64,000 bases of DNA, taken from contig JAEZEI010000089.1 of the NCBI GenBank assembly GCA_023417815.1, positions 46,879 through 110,878 of the forward strand, written 5' to 3'. Below are positions 44,997 to 53,984 of this stretch, piece after piece; position 1 is the stretch's first letter; each line of letters opens with the position of its first letter. The DNA is from Bacteroidota bacterium. GTDB lineage: Bacteria > Bacteroidota > Bacteroidia > Chitinophagales > Chitinophagaceae. The notes under the pieces are model-generated. The model saw only the letters and a list, made by a program, of their open reading frames with translations. It did not search any database and was not told where the DNA came from. A program made the translations under genes and the position numbers.

Positions 44997-45521
44997 TTAC
45001 AATGGTGTTTCGAGTAGATACCTTGACTCGATGATATTGAGATGATGGTAAAGATGCCCTAGTATAGTAAATCCGATGGCCACCGGGCTAACATCAAAAT
45101 TATTGGCGAGACCCTGCCGTTTCAGCATATCCTCATCAAAGCTTTTGTAAAGAATGGACGTTCCTTTGCGAACTATCCTGAGTTCGTTTATCAGGTCATC
45201 CCACGAGCGACCGTTGGCATTTGAGTAACGGGCATATTCATTTTCATCGAAGCCGGGCAGGGAGTTCTTTTCATTCCTGGCTATGCACAGCGCACGATAG
45301 CAGAATATTCTTTCTGCATCAATGATATGCTGCAGCATTTCTTTCAAAGTCCACTTTCCGGGTGCATAGGGTGTATCGGTCTTTTCCTCAGGGATGGAAG
45401 CAAGAAATTCATCGATCTGTTGTTGCTGGGCCTCGAAGGCAGGAAGCAGGTCATCCTGCGGTACAAGGTTTATATATTGCTGAAAATAGGGTGGAAAATT
45501 CCCTGAGATCTGTTTTGTCAT
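44997..45521 (-). CDS. DinB family protein
   Basis: The 174-residue helical protein has the metal-binding histidine pattern of the DinB/YfiT four-helix family: MLQHIIDAERIFCYRAL (near 66-82) and ILGHLYHHLNIIESRYL at the end. Members include bacillithiol S-transferases and maleylpyruvate isomerase-like enzymes; this one might be a thiol-dependent hydrolase, in keeping with ytxJ elsewhere in the window, but that is inference. An ATG start is used. Confidence 0.85.
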   Translation of the reverse strand: MTKQISGNFPPYFQQYINLVPQDDLLPAFEAQQQQIDEFLASIPEEKTDTPYAPGKWTLKEMLQHIIDAERIFCYRALCIARNEKNSLPGFDENEYARYSNANGRSWDDLINELRIVRKGTSILYKSFDEDMLKRQGLANNFDVSPVAIGFTILGHLYHHLNIIESRYLLETPL

Positions 45522-45534
45522 GAATGAAAGATAC

Positions 45535-45562
45535 TAAAAAAGCCGTCTTATAAGAGACGGCT
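45535..45562 (-). terminator. Terminator of the subtilase gene
   Basis: The stem AGCCGTCT (45541-45548) pairs with AGACGGCT (45555-45562). On the minus strand a T run (45540-45535) follows. It lies about 54 bases after the subtilase stop. Confidence 0.75.
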
Positions 45563-45615
45563 TTTAAGTTTATTGTCAAGCGTTAATTATTGAAAGTTCG
45601 GCTCAACAATGAACC

Positions 45616-47277
45616 TTATCCCTTTGTATTCTTTTTGATCTGTGTTTTGGGAAGAACTTCTTTCTTCTTTTCAGGCTTAAGGGTTCCCGCGATCTTTACT
45701 GCCTCATGGGCATTCAGGAAGCCCCCGGTTTTAGAAAGTTCAGAAAGATCAACCTCTTCGTCGGTTCCTGGTTTCTTCACCTTAACCTTTGGAGCAACGG
45801 CAGATTTTTCAATTGCATATTTCACCTGTTGAGCAGAAAGGTTAGGGTAGTACTGCATGATAAGAGCAGCAACACCGGAAACCACCGGAGCAGCCATACT
45901 GGTACCACTCGCATTACCATACGTTGTTCCGCCCGGGATAGTTGAATAGATACCAACTCCAGGAGCAAATACATCTACCTCTGATTTACCATAATTGCTG
46001 AAAGATGCAGTAAGTCCTCCGTTCTTCATATCACCTGCAGCACCAACAGTGATCACGTTACTTGCGCGGCCGCTTCCATCTACATAAACGGGATTAGGAT
46101 AGTTATGAGTTGAATCGATATTCTTGGCAGAGTTGCCGGCAGCATGTACCAACAGAACGCCTTTACTCTCAGCATAGCGGAAGGCATCATCCACCCAATG
46201 TTTCTCAGGGGAGAAATCTTTACCAAAGCTCATACTGATGATCTTCGCTCCGTTATCAACTGCATAACGGATCGCCAGGGCGATGTCTTTGTCGTGTTCA
46301 TCTCCATCCGGAACTGCCCGCAGAACCATGATAGCAACATTGTCGGCCACACCGTCAATTCCTTTGTTATTGTTTCTTGCAGCAGCAATTATACCTGCCA
46401 CATGGGTGCCATGGAAAGGTGTGCTCGCCATCAGGTCGTTGTTACCATAAAAACGGTCGTTTATATCTGTTTCATCATCACCAACTATATCCTTGCGGTA
46501 AGGAACCGGTGGTTTATCTGCAGCTTCAGCCTTACGAAGCTGACCGTTGATATCATCGATCAGCTGGGTATTGGTGATCTCGTTGCTGTTATTTGCTTTA
46601 CTAATGTTCATGATCAGCATACGCGTATTGCGTGCATCCTGGTTCTCAGATGCGTATTTTTCCAGGTCGTTGGCGTTATATTCTTCCTTGCCAAGTTCTT
46701 TACGTATAACTGAATCGCCTCTCAGGAATTTTGGAAGTAACTGTTTCATGAAAGCCACTTCCTCCATATTCACTCCACCAGCAACAGCTTCCTTCGCGCG
46801 CAGGTAGGTTTCGTATTCCTCTTTTTCCTTACCGGAAAGAGAGGAAGCATCTATATCGCGGCCTTCCCACTTAGACTTAAGATTGTAGTAAACGCGGGCA
46901 GCTTCATAAGTGTCTTCCTTTACGTTTCGGCCATCTTTACCGCCAATAAAGTTCCAGCCATGTACATCATCTACATAGCCATTCTTGTCATCATCGATCC
47001 CATTGTGAGGTATTTCACCCGGATTTTTCCAGAGCACTGGTTTCAGGTCTTCATGCAGGGTATCGATACCACTGTCAATTACAGCCACCACAACACGGTT
47101 GCTTTTGAGGCCGGTAGCTTTCAAGGCACTGTAGGCCTTATCGAGGCTTATGCCATTATGCCCGGTTGAAGGATCAAGCAGGTGCCAGTTCTTCGGTGGC
47201 GCTTCTTTAACAGCAGTTTGAGCTGCGGCAGTTCCGGAGACCAGGGCAGCAACAAACAGGAGTTTCACAAATTTCAT
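45616..47277 (-). CDS. Subtilisin-family (S8) serine protease with large insert
   Basis: The 553-residue protein has a signal peptide (MKFVKLLFVAALVSGTAAAQ) and the catalytic triad D68 (AVIDSGIDTLHEDL), H289 (FHGTHVAGI) and S460 (GNASGTSMAAP), with oxyanion N382. Asp and His are 221 residues apart, far more than the 35-60 usual in subtilisins; a charged, mostly helical insert (about 115-265) fills the space. There is no T9SS sorting domain at the C-terminus, which is Lys-rich, so it is probably periplasmic. It may be an envelope protease. Confidence 0.88.
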   Translation of the reverse strand: MKFVKLLFVAALVSGTAAAQTAVKEAPPKNWHLLDPSTGHNGISLDKAYSALKATGLKSNRVVVAVIDSGIDTLHEDLKPVLWKNPGEIPHNGIDDDKNGYVDDVHGWNFIGGKDGRNVKEDTYEAARVYYNLKSKWEGRDIDASSLSGKEKEEYETYLRAKEAVAGGVNMEEVAFMKQLLPKFLRGDSVIRKELGKEEYNANDLEKYASENQDARNTRMLIMNISKANNSNEITNTQLIDDINGQLRKAEAADKPPVPYRKDIVGDDETDINDRFYGNNDLMASTPFHGTHVAGIIAAARNNNKGIDGVADNVAIMVLRAVPDGDEHDKDIALAIRYAVDNGAKIISMSFGKDFSPEKHWVDDAFRYAESKGVLLVHAAGNSAKNIDSTHNYPNPVYVDGSGRASNVITVGAAGDMKNGGLTASFSNYGKSEVDVFAPGVGIYSTIPGGTTYGNASGTSMAAPVVSGVAALIMQYYPNLSAQQVKYAIEKSAVAPKVKVKKPGTDEEVDLSELSKTGGFLNAHEAVKIAGTLKPEKKKEVLPKTQIKKNTKG

Positions 47278-47303
47278 CTTAATAAAATATTTATTTGATA
47301 CGA

Positions 47304-47331
47304 AAATACCCCTTTTAACCGAGGGGTATTT
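47304..47331 (-). terminator. Terminator of the aldehyde dehydrogenase gene
   Basis: A perfect 9-bp stem pairs 47304-47312 (AAATACCCC) with 47323-47331. On the minus strand it lies 26 bases after the dehydrogenase stop and ends in a short T stretch. Confidence 0.65.
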
Positions 47332-47357
47332 GCCGTTTATCAGTTATTTAAGAAATT

Positions 47358-48881
47358 TTACAGGTCGAACTTGATACCTTGCGCAAGAGGCAATTTATCG
47401 CTGTAGTTGATAGTGTTTGTTTGCCTGCGCATATAGATCTTCCATGCATCGCTGCCACTTTCCCTGCCCCCGCCGGTTTCCTTCTCTCCACCAAATGCTC
47501 CACCGATCTCCGCTCCGCTGGTACCAATGTTAACATTTGCAATGCCGCAGTCGCTTCCTTCAGCCGAAAGGAATCTTTCAGATTCCCTGAGGTTATCTGT
47601 AATGATGGCAGAAGATAATCCCTGTGGTACGCCATTCTGCATTGCAATTGCTTCATCAATCGTGGAGTACTTCATAATGTACAGTATGGGCGCAAAGGTT
47701 TCATGCTGAACGATCTCCATTGTATTGGAAGCTTCTGCAATGCATGGTTTCACATAGCAACCGCTCTCGAAACCTTTTCCTTTCAATACACCGCCTTCTA
47801 CAATGAACTTTCCTCCTGATCTTTTGCACTTCTCGATCGCATCAAGATATTGTTTCACAGCATCTTTGTCGATCAGCGGGCCTACATGATTCTTAGGCAA
47901 CAGCGGATTACCGATCTTAAGTTGCGTATACGCATTCACCAGTTTTTGGCGGAATGAATTGTAGATCTTTTCGTGGATGATCAATCTACGGGTGGTGGTA
48001 CAGCGTTGCCCTGCTGTGCCAACCGCACCGAATACTGCAGCTGTTAGTGCGATATTCAGATCAGCCTCTTTTGAAACGATGATCGCATTATTCCCACCCA
48101 GTTCCAGCAGGCTTCGTCCCAGTCTTGCGGCCACTGCCGCCCCAACAGCTTTTCCCATCCTGGTGCTTCCTGTTGCAGAAACAAGGGGGATCCTGGTATC
48201 ATTGCTGAGCCATTCCCCGGTTTCTCTTCCCCCGATCACAATTGAACTTACACCTTCGGGCACCCCGTTCCTTTTAAATACATCCTGCACTATTTTCTGG
48301 CAGGCAACAGCACATAATGGAGTTTTTTCGCTCGGTTTCCAGATGCATACATCGCCGCATACCCAGGCCAGCATACTGTTCCAGCTCCAAACGGCAACGG
48401 GGAAATTGAACGCGGAAATGATCCCCACCAATCCCAGGGGATGGTACTGTTCATACATCCTGTGACCGGGGCGTTCACTATGCATTGTAAGTCCATGCAG
48501 CTGGCGCGACAATCCCACTGCAAAATCACAGATATCAATCATTTCCTGCACTTCGCCAAAACCTTCCTGGAGGCTTTTTCCCATTTCATAAGAAACAAGC
48601 CTTCCGAGGTCTTCTTTATACCTGCGCAGTTCTTCACCCACCTGGCGTACAACCTCGCCGCGTTTTGGAGCCGGCCATTTACGCCATTCTGCAAAGGCCT
48701 TTTGAGCTGTTTCTATTGCCGTATCATAACCTTTACGGTCACACGCGGTTACTGCGCCAATAAGTTTTCCATCAACAGGAGAGAAAGATTCGATCTTTTC
48801 ACCTTTTGTCTTTATCCAGTTTGCGCCTGTAGACAGGCCCGGGCTTAATTCCGGTATTCTCAACGCTTTTAAAAAATCCAT
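47358..48881 (-). CDS. ALDH7-type aldehyde dehydrogenase (aminoadipate semialdehyde)
   Basis: The 507-residue NAD-dependent enzyme has SAFNFPVAVWSWN, LELGGNNAIIV with the catalytic Glu, and the nucleophile Cys in GTAGQRCTTTRRL. The ending TSGAEIGGAFGGEKETGGGR... with SDAWKIYMRRQTNTINY is characteristic of ALDH7A1/antiquitin. It oxidises 2-aminoadipate 6-semialdehyde (piperideine-6-carboxylate) in lysine catabolism. With the saccharopine-dehydrogenase-like gene at 12.5 kb it suggests the saccharopine route. It follows panB with a 12-base gap. Confidence 0.9.
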   Translation of the reverse strand: MDFLKALRIPELSPGLSTGANWIKTKGEKIESFSPVDGKLIGAVTACDRKGYDTAIETAQKAFAEWRKWPAPKRGEVVRQVGEELRRYKEDLGRLVSYEMGKSLQEGFGEVQEMIDICDFAVGLSRQLHGLTMHSERPGHRMYEQYHPLGLVGIISAFNFPVAVWSWNSMLAWVCGDVCIWKPSEKTPLCAVACQKIVQDVFKRNGVPEGVSSIVIGGRETGEWLSNDTRIPLVSATGSTRMGKAVGAAVAARLGRSLLELGGNNAIIVSKEADLNIALTAAVFGAVGTAGQRCTTTRRLIIHEKIYNSFRQKLVNAYTQLKIGNPLLPKNHVGPLIDKDAVKQYLDAIEKCKRSGGKFIVEGGVLKGKGFESGCYVKPCIAEASNTMEIVQHETFAPILYIMKYSTIDEAIAMQNGVPQGLSSAIITDNLRESERFLSAEGSDCGIANVNIGTSGAEIGGAFGGEKETGGGRESGSDAWKIYMRRQTNTINYSDKLPLAQGIKFDL

Positions 48882-48893
48882 TCTGTATCGTGT

Positions 48894-49709
48894 TTAATAT
48901 TGTTCTTTTTCATTGGGAAAGGAGCCATCCCGTATATCCCTGATATATTGCTGTACCGCATTGTTTATCTGTTCAGCGAGATTCAGGTATTGCCTTAAAA
49001 AACGGGGTTTGAATTCAGTATTTATCCCAAGCATATCGTGCATCACCAATACCTGGCCATCACAATGCATACCTGCACCGATTCCTATTGTGGGTATAGA
49101 AAGGCTTTTTGAAACAACTTCTGCAAGTGTGGCCGGGATCTTTTCGAGCACGAGTGCAAAGCATCCCGCTTCCTGTAATAAGATAGCATCCCGCTTCAGT
49201 TTTTCTGCTTCGGCTTCTTCTTTCGCCCTTACTGTATAGGTGCCGAATTTGTAAATGCTTTGCGGTGTAAGCCCAAGGTGACCCATTACAGGGATACCTG
49301 TGCTGATGATCCGCTTAACAGACTCTACCACTTCCTCTCCGCCTTCCAGTTTTATAGCATGTGCCCCGGTTTCCTTCATAATCCTGATGGCAGAATTCAG
49401 TGCTTCCTTTGAATTTCCCTGGTAGGAACCGAAAGGCATATCCACTACTATCAGTGATCTGTTCACTCCACGCACCACGGAAGATGCGTGGTATATCATT
49501 TGTTCCAACGTGATGGGAAGGGTAGTTTCATGCCCGGCCATAACATTACTTGCACTGTCACCCACCAGGATCACATCTATTCCAGCTTCATCAAATATCC
49601 TTGCGAAAGAATAATCGTAAGCTGTGATCATGGAAATCCTTTCCCCGTTCTGCTTCATTTTCTGAAGCGTATTAGTAGTGATCTTTTTTACTTCCCTGTT
49701 TACTGACAT
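48894..49709 (-). CDS. panB: Ketopantoate hydroxymethyltransferase
   Basis: The 271-residue TIM-barrel protein has [31 protein letters not shown] with the metal-binding Asp residues, [27 protein letters not shown] and the catalytic Glu in [11 protein letters not shown]. It makes ketopantoate for pantothenate and CoA. panC is at 52182-53027 on the same strand, but three unrelated genes lie between them. Confidence 0.96.
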   Translation of the reverse strand: MSVNREVKKITTNTLQKMKQNGERISMITAYDYSFARIFDEAGIDVILVGDSASNVMAGHETTLPITLEQMIYHASSVVRGVNRSLIVVDMPFGSYQGNSKEALNSAIRIMKETGAHAIKLEGGEEVVESVKRIISTGIPVMGHLGLTPQSIYKFGTYTVRAKEEAEAEKLKRDAILLQEAGCFALVLEKIPATLAEVVSKSLSIPTIGIGAGMHCDGQVLVMHDMLGINTEFKPRFLRQYLNLAEQINNAVQQYIRDIRDGSFPNEKEQY

Positions 49710-49796
49710 GAAGATGATTTATGCAGATCGGAAAAAACAGCTCAAGCCGTTTTAAAAAAATCTGTTCAATGATGGAAAATTCCGCTGCAAATTAGT

Positions 49797-50681
49797 TCAT
49801 TTGGAAGACTTTATCTCTTCATAGAGGTGCTGTATAAGTCCGTCGGCCAGGCCGATCTTTGGTACAAAGATATCGTTTGCACCAGCCCAGCGCATTACGT
49901 TTATGTAAATCGACAATGCAGGAACAATTACATCAGCCCGATCCGGTCGCATATTGTAGCGGATAATCCTTTCTTCAAGCGGCACGCTTTCCAGTTCCCG
50001 GTAATAATCGCGTAAAAGGTCCAGCGGTAAGGGTTTGCCATCCTTTTTCTTACTAAGAGAAAATACCTTATTGATATTACCGCCACTGCCGATCGCGATC
50101 ACTTCTTTTTGGCCTTTTGTGAACTGCCGTACCTGGTCCTTCAATTCCTGCCAATCAGAATCTTTAACCTGGTGCCTTAATAACCTGATTGTACCGATGT
50201 TGAATGAACGTTTATAGAACAGGACCCCGTTACTGAAAAAACTCAGCTCTGTACTTCCACCTCCCACATCAATATAGAGATAACTGTGGTCAGTATCCAT
50301 GTTTTCGGCGACGTGGTTCTCGTATATAAGATTTGCTTCTGCATCACCTGATATCACCTCAATTTCGATCCCTGTATTTTCCCTGATCTTTGATATGATC
50401 TCATCCGCATTCTTTGCATCACGCATTGCGCTCGTCGCACACGCTATTTTGTGCTGAACTTTATAGGCCTTCATGAGTGAGCTGAATGCCTTCATGGTTT
50501 CCATCATCATTTCCTGCTTTTCTTCCGAAATACTTCCGATGCTGAAAACGTCGAACCCAAGCCGCAGGGGCACGCGTACAAGGTTTAGTTTATTGAAGGA
50601 AACTCTTCCATCAAGGTCGGATACTTCCGTGATAAGCAACCGGGCGGCATTGCTTCCTATATCTATTGCTGCTATTATCAA
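49797..50681 (-). CDS. Ppx/GppA family phosphatase
   Basis: The 294-residue protein has the ASKHA-type N-terminus AAIDIGSNAARLLI, then CATSAMRDAKNADE and YIDVGGGSTELSFF, typical of exopolyphosphatase/guanosine pentaphosphatase. It hydrolyses polyphosphate or pppGpp. It lacks the C-terminal HD-like domain, giving the short Ppx form. The start is TTG at 50681: an in-frame TAA lies five codons upstream and no ATG occurs before the first motif. Confidence 0.88.
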   Translation of the reverse strand: MIIAAIDIGSNAARLLITEVSDLDGRVSFNKLNLVRVPLRLGFDVFSIGSISEEKQEMMMETMKAFSSLMKAYKVQHKIACATSAMRDAKNADEIISKIRENTGIEIEVISGDAEANLIYENHVAENMDTDHSYLYIDVGGGSTELSFFSNGVLFYKRSFNIGTIRLLRHQVKDSDWQELKDQVRQFTKGQKEVIAIGSGGNINKVFSLSKKKDGKPLPLDLLRDYYRELESVPLEERIIRYNMRPDRADVIVPALSIYINVMRWAGANDIFVPKIGLADGLIQHLYEEIKSSK

Positions 50682-50709
50682 TGCTGGAACTCTTTAGTGT
50701 TGGTTAAAT

Positions 50710-51207
50710 TTAGGGCAACATATCTTTCATCCTTTGAATGATCCCGGTGGTTGAGATACCCTCAACGATCTTAGCCAGCACAACCTCTCCACCATTTTCG
50801 ATCACTTCCTTTGATCCCGCTATCTGCTCTACGGTATAATCGCCCCCTTTTACGAGCACATCAGGCATTACGGCCTTTATCAGTTCCAGCGGGGTATCAT
50901 CCTCGAAGATCACGACGGCATCGGTCATAAGAAGCGAAGCAAGTAATAACGCCCTGCTTTGCTCATTATTCACAGGTCTTTCCGGGCCTTTAAGCCTTTT
51001 AACGGAAGCATCCGAATTTACACCTACGATGAGTATATCTCCATGGGTGGCAGCTTCGCTGAGAGATGCTATATGGCCTTCGTGTAAAATGTCGAAAACC
51101 CCATTGGTAAAAACGATCCGGTTATTTTTGAGTCTCCACCTGGTTATTTCCTGCAGAAGTTGTGGAAGAAGGTAGATCTTCGATGGAATGGCCCTTGTTG
51201 TCTTCAT
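50710..51207 (-). CDS. rfaE2: Heptose 1-phosphate nucleotidyltransferase (RfaE2 type)
   Basis: The 165-residue protein has the cytidylyltransferase HxGH site at H42-H45 (VFTNGVFDILHEGHIASL), GVNSDASVKRLKGPERPV and the ISTT motif near the end. It matches RfaE domain II, which activates D-beta-D-heptose 1-phosphate with ATP for LPS core. Kinase domain I is not fused. Its first 86 bases lie inside the 3' end of the upstream flippase-like gene. The family-like residues KIYLLPQLLQEITRW before the site support this start. Confidence 0.9.
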   Translation of the reverse strand: MKTTRAIPSKIYLLPQLLQEITRWRLKNNRIVFTNGVFDILHEGHIASLSEAATHGDILIVGVNSDASVKRLKGPERPVNNEQSRALLLASLLMTDAVVIFEDDTPLELIKAVMPDVLVKGGDYTVEQIAGSKEVIENGGEVVLAKIVEGISTTGIIQRMKDMLP

Positions 51208-52189
51208 TTCGTTTATTTATTACCGGTAGCAGTAACAGCGCTGCGAAACCGAAGATGATGATTATTCCTGTGTTCACTCCCCATTGCAACCATCCAAAAG
51301 CCTTGCCGATAGGTGAGGAGATGCCATAAATAAGAAGGGTTTCCATAACAAAAACCGGGAAGGAGCCTATACCTCCAGGCGTGACTATCATGGCTATGGT
51401 TGCCAGTGTCAGGACTGAAAAGGCGGCGGGCATACCCAGGTGTGCAGTGCCATCCATGGCCCGAAACCCTACATACACCTGCAAAAGATACATGGCCCAA
51501 ATAAAAAATGTGTGAAGGAGGAATGCTCTTTTTCGTTTCAGTGTAAATATCGTTTTCAGCCCATCTCTCAATCCTCTTAAAATATTCCTGAGTTTGACTA
51601 CTATGCCGTGTTGGGGAAACTTCCTGAAAAGGAACCTGAATGAAAAGTAGGTACCTGCAAACATTAGTATTAAAAGAGCGAGCCTTATCAGCAATGGGGT
51701 GCCATCATATCCTGAGAAGATTCCTGCCAGGAAACCGGAAATGATACCGAACTGTATGATGATTGTTATAAATATGAAAAGCAGGAAGCAAAGGAAATCG
51801 AACATCCTTTCCACCACAATTGTCCCGAAAAGCCTGTCCATTCTTAGTCTCTCATACTTTGCCAGGAAGGTACACTTAAGAACTTCTCCCAGGCGGGGAA
51901 CAGCAGCGTTGGCCAAATAACCGATCATAGTCACTGAAAAAGCATTTTTAAAAGAAGGCTTGTATCCGAGGGGTTCCATCAGGATCTGCCATCGCATAGC
52001 CCGGCTGGCATGACTCAGCAGGCTCATTATAACCACCGGGATGATGATCTCAAAATGTACATCAGAAAGGGCACTTGAAAAATCCTGCTTTTCCCCCGGG
52101 CTCATATCTTTTAATTGCCACCATACCAGGCCAATTCCTGCAGCAAGGAAAACAAAATACTGGGCAATTTTAAGAAGCCGCTTAGTCAT
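51122..52189 (-). CDS. Flippase-like (LPG_synthase_TM) membrane protein
   Basis: The 355-residue protein has about eight membrane helices and the family's SHASRAMRWQILMEPLGY and PGGIGSFPVFVMETLL features (LPG_synthase_TM/UPF0104). Family members in Bacteroidota have no settled role; the fold is that of the lysylphosphatidylglycerol flippase part. The last 28 codons, a hydrophilic tail, overlap rfaE2 in another frame. It starts inside the end of panC (8-base overlap). Confidence 0.83.
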   Translation of the reverse strand: MTKRLLKIAQYFVFLAAGIGLVWWQLKDMSPGEKQDFSSALSDVHFEIIIPVVIMSLLSHASRAMRWQILMEPLGYKPSFKNAFSVTMIGYLANAAVPRLGEVLKCTFLAKYERLRMDRLFGTIVVERMFDFLCFLLFIFITIIIQFGIISGFLAGIFSGYDGTPLLIRLALLILMFAGTYFSFRFLFRKFPQHGIVVKLRNILRGLRDGLKTIFTLKRKRAFLLHTFFIWAMYLLQVYVGFRAMDGTAHLGMPAAFSVLTLATIAMIVTPGGIGSFPVFVMETLLIYGISSPIGKAFGWLQWGVNTGIIIIFGFAALLLLPVINKRNEDNKGHSIEDLPSSTTSAGNNQVETQK

Positions 52190-53027
52190 TTATAATGAGG
52201 TTGTCTATTAGCCGTACCTGGTTAATGGTTGCCGCCGCCAACACAACCAGAGGCTCCGTACCATCCCAGTTGGTGACTTCCTCCAATGTGCCGGAGCGTG
52301 CAACTGAAAAGTAGTCAATAATGAAACCTTGTTTTTGTAAGACAGATTTTGCTTTGGAAATCAAACTATTGATTGATTCCACCTTAATATTATCTTTAAC
52401 TATTGAAAGTTGCCTGTAGATCTCAAAAGCGGAAGTTCTTTCCTGGTTGGAAAGCCTGCGGTTGCGGCTGCTCATGGCAAGTCCGCCTTGTTCCCTTAGT
52501 GTAGGGCAAATAACGACCTCTATATCAAGTTCCTTTATTTCTACCAATCTTTTCAAAACCATACACTGCTGAAGATCCTTCTGGCCCAGAAACAGTTTAT
52601 CCGGCACTGTGATCTGAAGTAGCCTGTCAACCACCTGGCAAACCCCCTGGAAGTGCCCCGGGCGGTGAGCGCCTTCAAAGACGGATTCCAGGGTTCCCAA
52701 GTCATAAAACTCTGCTTTATAGCCAGGGGGGTATATTTCTTCTGAAGTAGGCAGGAAGAGCACATCGCAGCCCGCCTCTTCAAACATATCAATATCCTGT
52801 TCCGTACTTACAGGGTATTTCTTAAGGTCGTCCGGGTTATTGAACTGGGTTGGATTAACAAAAATGCTGGCAATGACTATGTCACATTCCGATTTAGCCT
52901 TAGTAATCAATGAAATATGTCCTTCGTGTATTGCACCCATGGTAGGAACAAAACCTGTTGACAGGTTTTGATCTTTCAGGGAACGGCGGTAATTACTAAG
53001 GTTTTCTGCCTTTTTAAAAAGGATCAT
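52182..53027 (-). CDS. panC: Pantothenate synthetase
   Basis: The 281-residue protein has the ATP-binding PTMGAIHEGHISLI, SIFVNPTQFNNPDDLKKYP, FLGQKDLQQ and AMSSRNRRLS motifs of PanC. It joins pantoate with beta-alanine. It is the first gene of a minus-strand run leading to the flippase-like gene, rfaE2, ppx and panB. A panD gene for beta-alanine is often found nearby in this phylum but is not in the window. Confidence 0.96.
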   Translation of the reverse strand: MILFKKAENLSNYRRSLKDQNLSTGFVPTMGAIHEGHISLITKAKSECDIVIASIFVNPTQFNNPDDLKKYPVSTEQDIDMFEEAGCDVLFLPTSEEIYPPGYKAEFYDLGTLESVFEGAHRPGHFQGVCQVVDRLLQITVPDKLFLGQKDLQQCMVLKRLVEIKELDIEVVICPTLREQGGLAMSSRNRRLSNQERTSAFEIYRQLSIVKDNIKVESINSLISKAKSVLQKQGFIIDYFSVARSGTLEEVTNWDGTEPLVVLAAATINQVRLIDNLIIND

Positions 53028-53086
53028 ATATAGTTAAATCAGGATCATGGAACCTTCATTCGTTAGAAAGAAGAAGAAAAAATCAG

Positions 53087-53094
53087 TACCTTTG
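53087..53094 (+). promoter_or_regulatory. -7 promoter element of the GT5 gene
   Basis: TACCTTTG, followed by CA, lies 43 bases upstream of the ATG at 53138, matching TAnnTTTG. A weak GTTA at 53062 may serve as the -33 element. Confidence 0.5.
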
Positions 53095-53137
53095 CACACC
53101 ATTCTACATATTCACTGCACTTAACCCAGGTATTAAA

Positions 53138-53953
53138 ATGTCAACAAAGAAAAGAATTTTATTTATAGCCAACGAAATGTCTCCCTACCTGGAGATGACA
53201 GAATTCGCTGAAATTGTAAATAAACTAGCTGTGCTTTCGAATGAGAACAACATGGAAGTTCGGTGCATTATGCCCAAGTTCGGGGTAATAAACGAAAGGA
53301 GACACAGGTTACACGAAGTAGTAAGGCTTTCAGGTATTAATGTTACAATTGACAACGACGATTATCCGCTAACCATAAAAGTTGCTTCCCTGCCAAATGC
53401 CAGGCTTCAGATTTATTTCCTCGACAATGAAGATTACTTCAAGCGTAAGTCGATCTTTACTGATGAAAAGGATAATTGGTTCGAAGACAATGGTTTAAGA
53501 ACAGTATTGTTCTGCAAAGGAGCGCTGGAGACTGTTAAGAAATTCGGATGGCCTCCTGATATCATTCACTGCAGCGGCTGGATGACAGGCCTGATCCCGA
53601 TGCTGATCCGTACAGCCTATAAAAAAGAACCTGTTTTCAGCAACAGTAAGATCATTTATACCATAGGGCAATCTACTTTTAAAGACAGCCTTGGAAACGA
53701 CTTTCTCAAACTTGCCCAGATAAATGACCACGTTACCAAAAAGGAGTTAGAGCCTTTTAAGGAAGTGAATAACGTTGCCATGTTCCGTGGAGGCGCTTCA
53801 TTTGCAGATGCGATCACGTTCGGGGCAGATAATACAGATAAAAAGCTTGCCGAGGAATTCTCCAAGGTGAAAGGCAAAAGGGTGCTTAAGTATAATGCTG
53901 AGAGCGATTTAACAGAGTATTTGCAATTATATGCAGACCTTGCCAAATCGTAG
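53138..53953 (+). CDS. Single-domain glycogen/starch synthase-like protein (GT5)
   Basis: The 271-residue protein corresponds to the N-terminal acceptor domain of glycogen synthase: ILFIANEMSPYLEMTEFAEIVNKL, VRCIMPKFGVINERR, DNEDYFKRKSIFTDE and DIIHCSGWMTGLIPMLI. The C-terminal ADP-glucose-binding half (about 200 residues) is missing, and the next gene starts right after the stop. Short forms like this are known in Bacteroidota. With no donor domain it may be regulatory or need a partner. It is divergent from panC. Confidence 0.75.
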   Translation: MSTKKRILFIANEMSPYLEMTEFAEIVNKLAVLSNENNMEVRCIMPKFGVINERRHRLHEVVRLSGINVTIDNDDYPLTIKVASLPNARLQIYFLDNEDYFKRKSIFTDEKDNWFEDNGLRTVLFCKGALETVKKFGWPPDIIHCSGWMTGLIPMLIRTAYKKEPVFSNSKIIYTIGQSTFKDSLGNDFLKLAQINDHVTKKELEPFKEVNNVAMFRGGASFADAITFGADNTDKKLAEEFSKVKGKRVLKYNAESDLTEYLQLYADLAKS

Positions 53954-53984
53954 TGAATCAACCCCTTACATCAAAAAGACATCT

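Noticed and set aside
53138..53953. GT5 gene as a truncated pseudogene
   Set aside because: The frame is intact, has a good promoter and ends cleanly, and no remnant of the C-terminal half follows.
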